Below, in pieces: positions 23,980 to 33,200 of a stretch of 53,379 nucleotides of DNA. The position numbers and the translations under genes are program-made. Origin of the DNA: a virus; the IMG/VR virus record IMGVR_UViG_3300027801_000030, positions 1 through 53,379 of that record, one strand, 5' to 3'. The notes under the pieces were generated by a model. That model saw nothing but the letters and a program-made list of their open reading frames with translations. It had not been told where the DNA came from and made no database searches. Numbering within the stretch: the first letter of the stretch is position 1; each line of letters opens with the position of its first letter.

Positions 23980-24927
23980 ATGACGTACAGACTAAGAGAA
24001 AGCAATTTTTTTAAAATATCGGACGAAAATCGTCCTGATCTTGCTGAGCAGTCTGACAGCCCGTTCCCATCAGAATGGGATACCCGTCATAACCCAGAAG
24101 GCTTTGTGCTTAGTATTGCAAATGCTCCCAGAAGACATCAGGATAACTTAATAGAAGAATATTCAAAAGACAAAACTGTTATAGATTTAGGAGCAGGATC
24201 AGGCTATGCAGGAATTAATGCCTTTAAACATGGTGCAAAATTTGTATATTTTGTAGAATACGATCCGCAGGCTTTCTTAATATTAGATCGTGCATTAGAA
24301 AAATTAGGATTTAGTCAAGAGCAATATCGAGTTATAAACAAAGACATAGAAAGATTAACTGTAGAAGATTTTACAGGGCCAGTTCCAGAAGTAGTGTACA
24401 GCGAATTTTACGGGCCATGTATATTTGACGAAGGTTTTGTATCTTATACTAGGCATTTAGATAAGTTGTTTCCTAATCTTTATTATGCTCCAGAATTTCA
24501 AGCCATGGAAGTTCGTACATGGGACGCTGATTATTCAGTTCCGCCGTGGCCTTACAAACGACCTGAACTATTAGAATCTTTTAAAGTGAAGTTTGCAAAC
24601 TCAGTATGGGCTTCTCAGTCCATGCCTAAGCATGATCCTATGCCTGAACCGACGCTACCTTATACAACACATGGAATGTTTTATTATAATGCAAACACTA
24701 AAAAATTAACTGAAAGTGTTACTGTAGTAACAACAAAACCTGAACAAATGATTGGTTTCTTTCCAATAGAGTTTGGTTGTCATCATGATTATTATTGGAT
24801 TAACCGTCCAAGGATTGGCTGGTGGGTTAACGAACCAGGCACTTATGTAGTCACAATGGATGTAGCTAATGCATTAAATGGTATGCCTAGAATTATATAT
24901 CCGGGAGAATTAAGCAATGGCAGGTAA
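23980..24927 (+). CDS. PRMT-like SAM-dependent methyltransferase
   Basis: A 315-residue methyltransferase. Motif I is TVIDLGAGSGYAG (residues 66-78) followed by the acidic end of YFVEYD. After it comes VVYSEFYGPCIFDEGF (about 138-153), which has two acidic residues (Glu142 and Glu151) spaced like the double-E loop of protein arginine methyltransferases. The C-terminal half is beta-rich, as in PRMTs. It starts 1 base after the lysozyme stop and overlaps gp15 by 11 bases, so it is co-expressed with neck and tail proteins; a virion or host protein may be the substrate. Arginine specificity is inferred from one motif only. Confidence 0.6.
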   Translation: MTYRLRESNFFKISDENRPDLAEQSDSPFPSEWDTRHNPEGFVLSIANAPRRHQDNLIEEYSKDKTVIDLGAGSGYAGINAFKHGAKFVYFVEYDPQAFLILDRALEKLGFSQEQYRVINKDIERLTVEDFTGPVPEVVYSEFYGPCIFDEGFVSYTRHLDKLFPNLYYAPEFQAMEVRTWDADYSVPPWPYKRPELLESFKVKFANSVWASQSMPKHDPMPEPTLPYTTHGMFYYNANTKKLTESVTVVTTKPEQMIGFFPIEFGCHHDYYWINRPRIGWWVNEPGTYVVTMDVANALNGMPRIIYPGELSNGR

Positions 24928-26266
24928 AAATTTAGATTATTGGTATGACGCACAGATAAAACGTTATCTGCTACAACTTGTACGAGTATTCTCAAACTTT
25001 CAAGTTAAAGAAATTGTTAAAGGTGCTGAGCGTCTTAACAGAGTTCCTGCACGATATGGTGATATCAGTAGAATGGTAGCTCATATGTTGAAAAACAATT
25101 CAGAGAATTCTGTTGCTAATGCACCACAAATTACAGTTAGTGTAGCCAGCATAGGGCAGGCTAAAGAAAGAATACAAGATCCATTCCTAGTTGATACTAC
25201 TCAAGTAGCAGAAAGAGAATGGGACGTAGCGTCAGGTAAGTATACTTCCGAGCAAGGAAACTTATATACTACACAACGTTATATGCCTGTTCCATACAAT
25301 CTTAATATACAAGTAGATATTTGGACTACTAATACAGACACAAAATTACAAATACTAGAACAAATATTTGTAATATTTAACCCTGGTATACAGTTACAAG
25401 TTAACGACAATCCGTTGGATTGGACCAGTGTGTTTGAAGTAGAATTAACAGATATAAACTGGAGTAGTAGATCATTGCCAGCAGGAACAGACGAAACATT
25501 AGACATATCAACATTAACATTTGCTGTGCCTATTTGGATATCGCCTCCTGCTAAAGTTAAAAGACAAACAATTATACAACGCATTGTTAACGACATACAC
25601 AATGTAGATAGCCTTGCTGACTTAGGATTTGATGGCAGTTATGCTGACTTCTTTGGATCAATTAACGATACTGCAAGTGTTACTGTTACACCAGGCGAGT
25701 ACAAAGTAAAAGTTATAAGTGGTGGTGCAACATTAGTTAATCCAATGAACGTTGAAGTAAAATGGGCTGACATTATAGAAATGCACGGTGAATTGAGAAC
25801 AACAAGCAGACTAGAGCTTAATATAAGTGCTGACCCTGAAGAAAGAGAGTTATTAGTTATCGGTAGTATAGCGGCTAATCCAGCAAATCCTAACAACTTA
25901 GTATTCAATGTTGATGCTGATACATTACCAACTAACTCATTAGACGCAGTAAATAAAATTATAGACCCAGGTACAAGTAGACCAGGTGATACATTAATTG
26001 CTCAAGCAACCGATCAACGATATTTACTAACAGGACCTATATTATCTACATTTGTTGAATGGGGTGGTATCACTGCAAGTGCTAACGATATTGTTCAGTA
26101 TAATGGTAGTGCATGGTCTGTAGTATTTGATGCTAGTGCAAAAATTGGCACAACTGCACTTGCAACAAATTCACATACATCACAACAGTTTAAATGGACT
26201 GGCGTACAATGGATAAGTAGCTGGCAAGGAACATATAACCCAGGCTACTGGAGATTAATACTTTGA
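24917..26266 (+). CDS. gp15: Tail sheath stabiliser gp15
   Basis: A 449-residue protein; the N-terminal 230 residues match T4 gp15 (272 residues), the ring that caps the tail and joins it to the neck: YDAQIKRYLLQLVRVFSNFQVKEI, LNRVPARYGD, QRYMPVPYNLNIQVDIWT, IFVIFNPGIQLQ and LTFAVPIWISPPAKVKRQ. The C-terminal ~200 residues are an extra beta-rich extension (SARTSRPGDTLIAQ-like and VEWGGITASANDIVQYNGSAW), again a small decoration module. Starts with ATGGCAGG inside the end of the methyltransferase gene after GGGAGAAT. Confidence 0.82.
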   Translation: MAGKNLDYWYDAQIKRYLLQLVRVFSNFQVKEIVKGAERLNRVPARYGDISRMVAHMLKNNSENSVANAPQITVSVASIGQAKERIQDPFLVDTTQVAEREWDVASGKYTSEQGNLYTTQRYMPVPYNLNIQVDIWTTNTDTKLQILEQIFVIFNPGIQLQVNDNPLDWTSVFEVELTDINWSSRSLPAGTDETLDISTLTFAVPIWISPPAKVKRQTIIQRIVNDIHNVDSLADLGFDGSYADFFGSINDTASVTVTPGEYKVKVISGGATLVNPMNVEVKWADIIEMHGELRTTSRLELNISADPEERELLVIGSIAANPANPNNLVFNVDADTLPTNSLDAVNKIIDPGTSRPGDTLIAQATDQRYLLTGPILSTFVEWGGITASANDIVQYNGSAWSVVFDASAKIGTTALATNSHTSQQFKWTGVQWISSWQGTYNPGYWRLIL

Positions 26267-26685
26267 TTACGGCGGCAGGAGTTGTATTTTTAGCTAAAGA
26301 CACAGGCAGATGTTTATTGCAACTTAGAAATAGTGACAAGAGATTTAAACACACATGGGGGTTTTTTGGTGGGCTGATCGACAAAGGTGAGACTCCGTTT
26401 GAAGCACTTCAACGAGAATTAATAGAAGAAATTGGATTTATGCCTGCATTGAATAAACTTAACCCAATTGATGTCTACGAAAGTAGAGACAAACACTTTT
26501 ACTATTATAGCTTTGCGGCAGTTGTTGAAAAAGAATTTTCGCCAACGCTTAATGACGAAAGCTCAGGGTACGCATGGGTAGACATAGGCAGATGGCCTCA
26601 ACCAATGCACCAAGGAGCTAAAGCAACACTAAACAGAAACGGCGGCACCGACAAACTACACAGGATTTTAGAAGTTAATAGTTAA
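26263..26685 (+). CDS. Nudix hydrolase
   Basis: A 140-residue Nudix hydrolase; the family cleaves nucleoside diphosphates linked to another group (such as oxidised or surplus nucleotides, NADH, ADP-ribose or capped RNA). The complete Nudix box G-x5-E-x7-REUxEExGU lies at residues 37-59 (GLIDKGE then RELIEEIGF). The start is TTG, overlapping the gp15 stop as TTGA, with GGAG 9 nt upstream; no ATG lies nearby in frame. The substrate cannot be told from sequence. Presence in a late operon is unusual for a nucleotide-pool enzyme. Confidence 0.9.
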   Translation: MITAAGVVFLAKDTGRCLLQLRNSDKRFKHTWGFFGGLIDKGETPFEALQRELIEEIGFMPALNKLNPIDVYESRDKHFYYYSFAAVVEKEFSPTLNDESSGYAWVDIGRWPQPMHQGAKATLNRNGGTDKLHRILEVNS

Positions 26686-26701
26686 CACGTAGGAGTGTAC
26701 T

Positions 26702-27322
26702 TTGTCAACGATCATAGATTTTATATGTATTAGGATACAGTCTGAGCTTGAAAAATATGCTAAGACAAGTACGTTGCCTGCTGGACTTTTAGACGGTGTT
26801 TTTACTATAGATGATATAGAAGGGTGTATGCAACACTTTACTGCAAGACAAACTAGAATTGCTAGGAAAATAATAAAAGACTACAACAAGCGTACAGGCG
26901 AAAGTTTAGAATCGCTTAAAGAAGCACTTAAAAAAGAATATACTGGCCTAGTAAAAAATGCACGAACTAGAGATCCTCAGTTTTCATTTCCACAAATACT
27001 TAGAAAATACAGGGCAGACATAAATCCAATTAGAGCATTATATTACGACGCAAGAGATATGGTTAGACGTTATGATCCTACTAGTGAACATCACGTATGG
27101 TTAAGTGGAGTAGTAACTGATTTACAGTTTAGTAATGCATTACTTGATGCTTTAGAGTCAGATCTCAAAAAGATAGAGAGATTTATTAAACGATACTACT
27201 GGCCTATCTTACAGCACGACCCATCTATTCCATTAGAACTGTTTCATGCAAGACAAGTAAGCAAAGACGGAAAATTCTATGCACAGTTTTTCTTTGATTT
27301 GCAATCTTGGGAACCTGAATAG
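26702..27322 (+). CDS. Unknown protein at the end of the plus-strand operon
   Basis: A 206-residue, mostly helical, basic protein. The start is TTG (TTGTCAACG) with AGGAG 7 nt upstream; it is the second gene in a row with a TTG start. Stretches include ARQTRIARKIIKDYNKRTG, RALYYDARDMVRRYDP and a C-terminal strand FYAQFFFDLQSWEPE. No transmembrane segment or enzyme motif is visible. It ends 3 bases before the convergent 27326-27661 gene with no terminator between. Function not recognised. Confidence 0.72.
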   Translation: MSTIIDFICIRIQSELEKYAKTSTLPAGLLDGVFTIDDIEGCMQHFTARQTRIARKIIKDYNKRTGESLESLKEALKKEYTGLVKNARTRDPQFSFPQILRKYRADINPIRALYYDARDMVRRYDPTSEHHVWLSGVVTDLQFSNALLDALESDLKKIERFIKRYYWPILQHDPSIPLELFHARQVSKDGKFYAQFFFDLQSWEPE

Positions 27323-27325
27323 TAA

Positions 27326-27661
27326 TTATTTAATACTTTGTAGTATGCTGTATTGCGTTTCATACGCATCATTATGTTTCATCTTTAACACTTTAACAGG
27401 AACATTATTAATATTTAATATATTGTTTACCTGTTCACGATCTTCCTGGAATGGATCAAACCCCATAGCATCCATATTTGTGCTTTGCATATCATCCTGA
27501 CTAACATAGTCATCTTCTAAATGAATGAAATCCAATGCTAATTGTCGATTCTTAGTATGCTTGAATATTACGTTAGCTAAGTCTCTGTGACTTATCCACT
27601 GTTCTTCTTGTAGAGTTTGGGCACTCTCAATGAGGTTAATATATTTTCGCATGTCGTCCAT
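27326..27661 (-). CDS. Small acidic phage protein, unknown function
   Basis: A 111-residue protein starting MDDMRKYINLIESAQ, an N-terminal motif seen in several unrelated late proteins of marine T4-like phages (perhaps a head-targeting tag, which is inference). The rest is polar and helical with MDAMGFDPFQEDREQVNNIL. The ATG is exactly 5 nt after a CGATAAATA late promoter and has no Shine-Dalgarno. The stop faces the convergent 26702-27322 gene across 3 bases. Confidence 0.7.
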   Translation of the reverse strand: MDDMRKYINLIESAQTLQEEQWISHRDLANVIFKHTKNRQLALDFIHLEDDYVSQDDMQSTNMDAMGFDPFQEDREQVNNILNINNVPVKVLKMKHNDAYETQYSILQSIK

Positions 27662-27666
27662 ACTGT

Positions 27667-27675
27667 TATTTATCG
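27667..27675 (-). promoter_or_regulatory. Late promoter CGATAAATA, leaderless arrangement
   Basis: CGATAAATA-ACAGT-ATG on the minus strand; the box abuts the stop codon of the cyclase gene. Confidence 0.68.
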
Positions 27676-29733
27676 TTATTTGCTTGTAGCTATAAATACG
27701 CCATTCCAGTCTTTAGGCAAGTCTTGTGTTAATTGAAATTCACAGCGTTCAATCCACATAGCATAGTAGCCTTTCATTTTGCCTTCAAATGCATCTGTTA
27801 ACTTTTCGCATAAGTTAATTGCTCTATTAAACTCCTGATTGAGATAATGATTATACATGTCTTCGTGCATCTGTTTTGCTTTAGCATACTTAGTTTTCTT
27901 AATATCAAGTACTGTGTATATTTCTATACCGACTGTTTTTCCTTTTACTGCTAAGTCGTCTACTTTTAGATAAAAGAAATCGTTCTTAGTATGCTTATAT
28001 GTGTCGCCGCCCACAAGGAGTAAACAGCCATACTCTTTACATTTGCTTTCTATCCTCGCGGCAGTACTAACTGCATCTCCGAGTATGTCATATGAGTGTC
28101 TTGCAGTAGAGCCCATTTCCCCAATATAGCCGAGTCCAGTATTAATACCAGCACCCATACCAATAGGTGGTCTGCCTTCTTTAACAATTTTATTATTAAA
28201 CTCTTCAACTGCTTTAAGCATTAACAGTCCTGTTTGGACTGCACTCTTAGGATGGTCTGGATCATCCATAGGAGCATTATGTATATGCATACTAGCATCG
28301 CCGATGTACTTAATCACCATACCGTCTGCATCAAGTATAGGTTGTGTTATTGCATCCATATACCCATTCATTATTTCTGTTAACCCTTTAACATCATCGC
28401 CAAAGCTCTCGCCTAGCGGAGTAAAGCCACGCAAATCTGAGAAGCATATACTTACTTCTTTTTTCATTCCGTCTTTGATTAGTCCTGGATTTTCTTGTAG
28501 CATACGCACTACTGTCGGAGAGGCATATCCTGCAAATTGTTTTTGTATCTCGGCTCTTAGTTTAAATTGTACATAGAAGTTGTTAAACGACGTCTGTGTG
28601 AACACTAGGAACCCTGCTAGTACCGGGAAGGTAGCATCAAACAATACTAAGTTTGCTGTATAAGAATGTATACTATAATACACAATTCCTCCTAATACAG
28701 CAATAACAGTTGGCATACTTGCCCATATAGGTGCTTTATATACTACAGTCATGACTAATAGCATAGTCAACAACGCACACAGAAGCTCTGTAACAGCACT
28801 TAGCTGGCTACGGGTTATATTGGCCCCACTTATAATATTCTGTAGCATTTGGGCTTGTATATGCTGTGGATAGAGGTTGCCTCTTGGTGTTGCTACAGGG
28901 TTTGCAATACCTTCTGCTGTTACTCCTACAATAACAAACTTTGCACCCATATCTGGTAAACTGGTCGCATCTGTGTATTCTATTTCTTCAAAAGTATTGT
29001 TAAAGCGAATGTAAGTTGTGCCGTTTGGTTGGGTTACAATAGGATCGTACGGAGGAACTGCAATCTCTTGCACCCCTATTTCTGTTGTTTTAATTATATA
29101 ACTAGGCTTGCCTGAATTTACTCGCAACATCTCTATAGCAAAACTAGGATATAGTTTACCTTCTACTCCTATTGCTAATGGATATGTTCTTGTTTGGTTG
29201 TCTGGCTGTGGTGCAGATGCGTTAACACCGATCCCTTGTGCTGGTTGCTCTAAAAGGTTTATATTCGTTACTAAGTTTGGCCATGTTAAGATAAAGTCCT
29301 GTGCTGGTAAAGGTCCTATTGTGCCTGTACCAATGTGAGGACCTGTAGTTTTGACTCCTTTGGAACTTGGGGTTTGGGATAAAACTATGCCGTTGCCTTG
29401 TATCCATGATGCAAATACCTCGTCTCCGTTGAATCTATCTTGCTCAGGAAACATAATAGTAAATCCTATTATGCCTTGATTCTTTTGCCTGATATCGTGT
29501 AAAAGTTGAGCATACGTTGTTCTAGGAAAAGGATACTGTCCTAGCGTTGCTAAACTTTTTTCACCTAAGTTAATTATAACAACGTCTTTACTGTCTACTA
29601 TAGTATCTAACTGCTGGTAACTGTCAAACACCTGTCCTCTTAGACTTTGTAAGGGGATAGGATCGAATATTTTTAGTACTGTTAGAAGTACTATCGTCAA
29701 GAATACTGCATAACTACTATATAACCATTTCAT
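27676..29733 (-). CDS. CHASE2-domain class III adenylate cyclase
   Basis: A 685-residue membrane cyclase that should make cAMP from ATP. Order: N-terminal transmembrane segment (residues 6-22); periplasmic CHASE2 sensor (about 30-305; VFDSYQQL, VVIINLGEKSLATLGQYPFPR); three transmembrane segments (about 312-381); catalytic domain (425-610). Metal aspartates are Asp433 (CFSDLRGF) and Asp479 (YIGDAS). Lys475 and Asp549 (HSYDILGD) are the adenine-selecting pair, so ATP is the likely substrate. Arg560 of the transition-state pair is present but the usual Asn is Ser556 (GDAVSTAAR), which may lower activity. The ATG lies 5 nt after a CATAAATA late promoter. A full-length sensor cyclase in a lytic-type phage is unusual. 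Confidence 0.9.
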   Translation of the reverse strand: MKWLYSSYAVFLTIVLLTVLKIFDPIPLQSLRGQVFDSYQQLDTIVDSKDVVIINLGEKSLATLGQYPFPRTTYAQLLHDIRQKNQGIIGFTIMFPEQDRFNGDEVFASWIQGNGIVLSQTPSSKGVKTTGPHIGTGTIGPLPAQDFILTWPNLVTNINLLEQPAQGIGVNASAPQPDNQTRTYPLAIGVEGKLYPSFAIEMLRVNSGKPSYIIKTTEIGVQEIAVPPYDPIVTQPNGTTYIRFNNTFEEIEYTDATSLPDMGAKFVIVGVTAEGIANPVATPRGNLYPQHIQAQMLQNIISGANITRSQLSAVTELLCALLTMLLVMTVVYKAPIWASMPTVIAVLGGIVYYSIHSYTANLVLFDATFPVLAGFLVFTQTSFNNFYVQFKLRAEIQKQFAGYASPTVVRMLQENPGLIKDGMKKEVSICFSDLRGFTPLGESFGDDVKGLTEIMNGYMDAITQPILDADGMVIKYIGDASMHIHNAPMDDPDHPKSAVQTGLLMLKAVEEFNNKIVKEGRPPIGMGAGINTGLGYIGEMGSTARHSYDILGDAVSTAARIESKCKEYGCLLLVGGDTYKHTKNDFFYLKVDDLAVKGKTVGIEIYTVLDIKKTKYAKAKQMHEDMYNHYLNQEFNRAINLCEKLTDAFEGKMKGYYAMWIERCEFQLTQDLPKDWNGVFIATSK

Positions 29734-29738
29734 AGTTA

Positions 29739-29746
29739 TATTTATG
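29739..29746 (-). promoter_or_regulatory. Late promoter CATAAATA, leaderless arrangement
   Basis: CATAAATA-TAACT-ATG on the minus strand, directly before the cyclase gene and just after the preceding stop codon. Confidence 0.66.
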
Positions 29747-29748
29747 TA

Positions 29749-30201
29749 TTATTCAACGTCGTTCAGTGGATTTTCTAGTATAGTTGTTATTTTTTCTTCT
29801 AACTCTTTACGCATTTCTCGTTGTTCGGAATCCATCTCTTTAAAACGTGTATTCATATCACGTTCCATAGCATACACATCATTTCTAATTTCTCTTTGTG
29901 TGTCTGCCGATGTCTTTTCAGTTTCCCTTGCTAAGTCCATTGCTACTTTAGTTTCATCTCTTGCGGCATTAATATCTTCCCTTAAATCAGTTTTAATGAT
30001 TTCTGTGAGTTCTGTTAGCCTAACTAACTCTGCCTGAATTGCTTCTGGTTGTAAGTTTGCTAATGTTTCTTCTGCTTCAAGCAAACGACTATAAAGTTCA
30101 AAGCCTCCCCATAGCCCACCAATTAGTGTACCTAGCAACGGAAGTATAAACATCATTTTACTGCCACTCATCTTTACTCCACCAACATCTATCTCTGCCA
30201 T
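29749..30201 (-). CDS. Membrane-anchored coiled-coil protein
   Basis: A 150-residue protein with one transmembrane segment at about residues 14-36 (MMFILPLLGTLIGGLWGG) and a long charged coiled coil behind it (ETLANLQPEAIQAELVRL... to EEKITTILEN). It resembles in layout the small membrane/coiled-coil proteins of the curli-like operon but shares no clear sequence. Its AGGAG site lies inside the end of the 1077-residue gene and the gap is one base, so translation is coupled. Possible roles: scaffold for the neighbouring secreted proteins, or an i-spanin-like or holin-like protein. Not recognised. Confidence 0.75.
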   Translation of the reverse strand: MAEIDVGGVKMSGSKMMFILPLLGTLIGGLWGGFELYSRLLEAEETLANLQPEAIQAELVRLTELTEIIKTDLREDINAARDETKVAMDLARETEKTSADTQREIRNDVYAMERDMNTRFKEMDSEQREMRKELEEKITTILENPLNDVE

Positions 30202-30202
30202 T

Positions 30203-33200
30203 TTAGTTCTCCTGTAATTCTTTATATTGACTGTATATCATTTCTTTTAATTTTTCTTGAGTTTTACCAGCCATCATATAAAAACTCTGAACATTGTCTG
30301 TATTTTTTTGCCCTGGGTACACTTGATCACTACCATACCATTGCTGTTGGTCTGCTAGTTGCATTTGTGATGTGTAATCGCTAAAGCCTGCTGTATATCC
30401 TATATAAGCAACTGCAATAGTTTGGTCACCATATTGTGCTCCATCTCCTGTGCCTTGTTGTACTGCTTGTAATTCTGTTGCTAAGTTTGCCGAAGCAACT
30501 ACTGAACCCATTCTGTCTGCTAAACTTTCTACTGCATCAGTTTGTTTTTGTTCTTGGAATGTCTGTTGTTGCACTTCAAACTGTGTAAATGTAGGTTGTT
30601 CTTGGCTTAAAAATTCAGTAAGACCTGTACCAGAAGCAATAGCATCAGTAAGGTTATCGCCAAAATCTTGTGCTGTTTGTGATAAACCTCCTGAAGATCC
30701 ATCATCAAAACTCTCTATAAACATTTGTGCTTCTTCTTGCTCTGTTTGAGTCTCAGCAAACTCTTCAGCAACATCAAAGGCGCTTAGACTAGGTCCTGCG
30801 TCTATATTTGATATATCTATCGAACTTTGTCCTAGTTGATCTTGAGCAAATAGTAATGAAGTATCGTCGCCTGTTGAACTGCTTTCAACTAACTGTCCAG
30901 TAGATGATGAACTAGATGATGAACTACCGTCATCATTTTGGAAACTACTGCTACCGTCTTGTGATACGCTTCCATCTTGTTGTGAGCTTCCATCCATAAC
31001 TTGCACACTTTCACCTGAACCATCTGCAAGAACTTCTTCCACAATATTTGCTGTTGCTGAATCTGAGAATTCTATTTTCATTTCTGAAACTGCCATGCTC
31101 ATTCCGCCACCCGAAGGTTCCCAACTATTATTACTGCTAAAACTACTGCTACTTCCGGAATCATTAACAACAGATGAACCACTGTTTGATGTAACTGGAC
31201 CTTTTTGTGATGATGCTATATTATTCACTGATTTTGACTGAGATTTTTCTCTTGTATCTTCTCTATCTTCTTCTCTATCTTCTTCTGTCTCAACACGACT
31301 CTCATCTCTTTCTTCATTAATATCAATATCATCTAATCTTTCGTCTGTCTCTGACATTATTAACTCTGCTAATTCTTCTTCGTTAATTAATTCTTCAAAT
31401 GCTTCGTCGTTTAAGAAATCTTCTAATATATCTTCTTCTGTAAATTCTTCTTCTGTGAATTCTTCTTCACGTGCATAGTCTTCATCATACAATTCTGTTT
31501 CGTCTGCATAAAATTCTACGTCCTCGTCATACAGCTCAAAAAAGGCTTCTTCGTCATCATGTTCACGGAAAAAATCTTCCATAGCACACGTTGGGCAATC
31601 CTCAGCACTACGTTCATCTCCTTCTTGAGCAATTAATCCTATAAGGTCGTCATGCTCTGCAAAGCCATCAGCAACTAAGTCATAAGCCATTTCTGCATCT
31701 ATTGAGTAATCATACTCTTCCCAAACTATTGTTCCTGTATCATCAAACGCCACATCTGTACCGTACCATTCGTCAACTTGCTCTTGACCAAATTCAGCAA
31801 CGTCTACTTCATACCAGTCTGCCATAGTCATTGTATCTTCCCAGTTTTCGCCGTATGTGCCTTCCATCTCTGATTGCCACTGTTGTTCTTCTAATGCCCA
31901 CTGAGGATCATTCTCCATAAGCCAATCTTCTTGTGTATCAAACACATCATTATGTACATTGTAGTCATAAGATTCACCTAACTGCTCATCAACTATATCA
32001 CCTGGGTCGTGTCCGTTGAATTGGATAGACGGATCTAAGCCTAATGCAAGTAAATCATCTTCGCCCATTGTTATGAGTACTGCATCTTGTAGACTAAGAC
32101 CTTGGTCAACTAACATTTGTTGTTCAGGGTTAAGATCATCATATTGGATATTCATATCTTCGCGTGGATCGTATCCACATGCGCCGCAATCTTCGTTCTC
32201 TGAGGCATAGGCATCACGACCATCGTCATATCCATTGTATCCAGCATCATCATACAATTCTGTCCCATCTTGTGAACCATCGTCGCCGAGTGAATTATCT
32301 TCATAACCGTATTGATCTTCATGTGCTGTATTTGAATAGCCACCATCATCCATGATATAGTTATCATAATATTCAGGGTCGTCTGTCATCATAGCCATTG
32401 CATCTTGTTGTAATTGTAATTCTTGTGCATAGTAAGGACAGTTAGCATCTGATAATTGATCTATATCGCATTGTTGTTCAAATTGGGTTTCTTCGTAGGC
32501 TTGGGCATACCCAGGACAATATTGCGAGTAATGAACATCATTTACACATTCTATACCAAATTGATAAGCAGAATAGCCTTCACAGTCTTGAGAGAAGCCA
32601 GGATTATTTACACATTCACTAGGCTGACCTTCACCATTTGGGTTATATTTAAGCACACCGCCGTCTTCTAGTGTTCCTTGATCCAGACTATCCCAATTAG
32701 AAGTAGAGTCATTAGTATAAAGTATAGCTTGAATATAATTAGAATCATCAAATTGAGCTCCTACTACAACATTATGATTCTCTATATCAAGTTCTCTGTA
32801 ACGAAACTCAAAAGTGTCTTCATCGCCTTCACAGCACCACGCAGGATCAGTCAACGCAAAATTAGAGCCGTTGTGATCGTTTAATATAACTTCAAAACTG
32901 TTACTTGATGGTCTGTTATATTCTTGCATAAAGTACCAACCAAAAACAACATAATCATCAAATGTTTGATACATCATTTTAGATGCAACAGAGCATTCTT
33001 GTCCTGAAGAATATGACGAGTTACCTGGAAACATCTGGGCACAGGCTCCTGTACCTGTTCCTCGAATAAGGTCTGTCCAGAAAGGATATAAAGTTTCGTC
33101 TTGATAAGGAAGTGCTTGTGGGGTATAATCAGAGCAACTAGAGCCGCCTGAGCTGGAGTCATCCCATCTCAGCAATTTTAGACAACCATTTGTTCCCATT

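Noticed and set aside
27323-27325. Missing terminator between convergent genes at 27322/27326
   Set aside because: Only 3 bases separate the stops and no hairpin is obvious; transcripts probably overlap, nothing to annotate.
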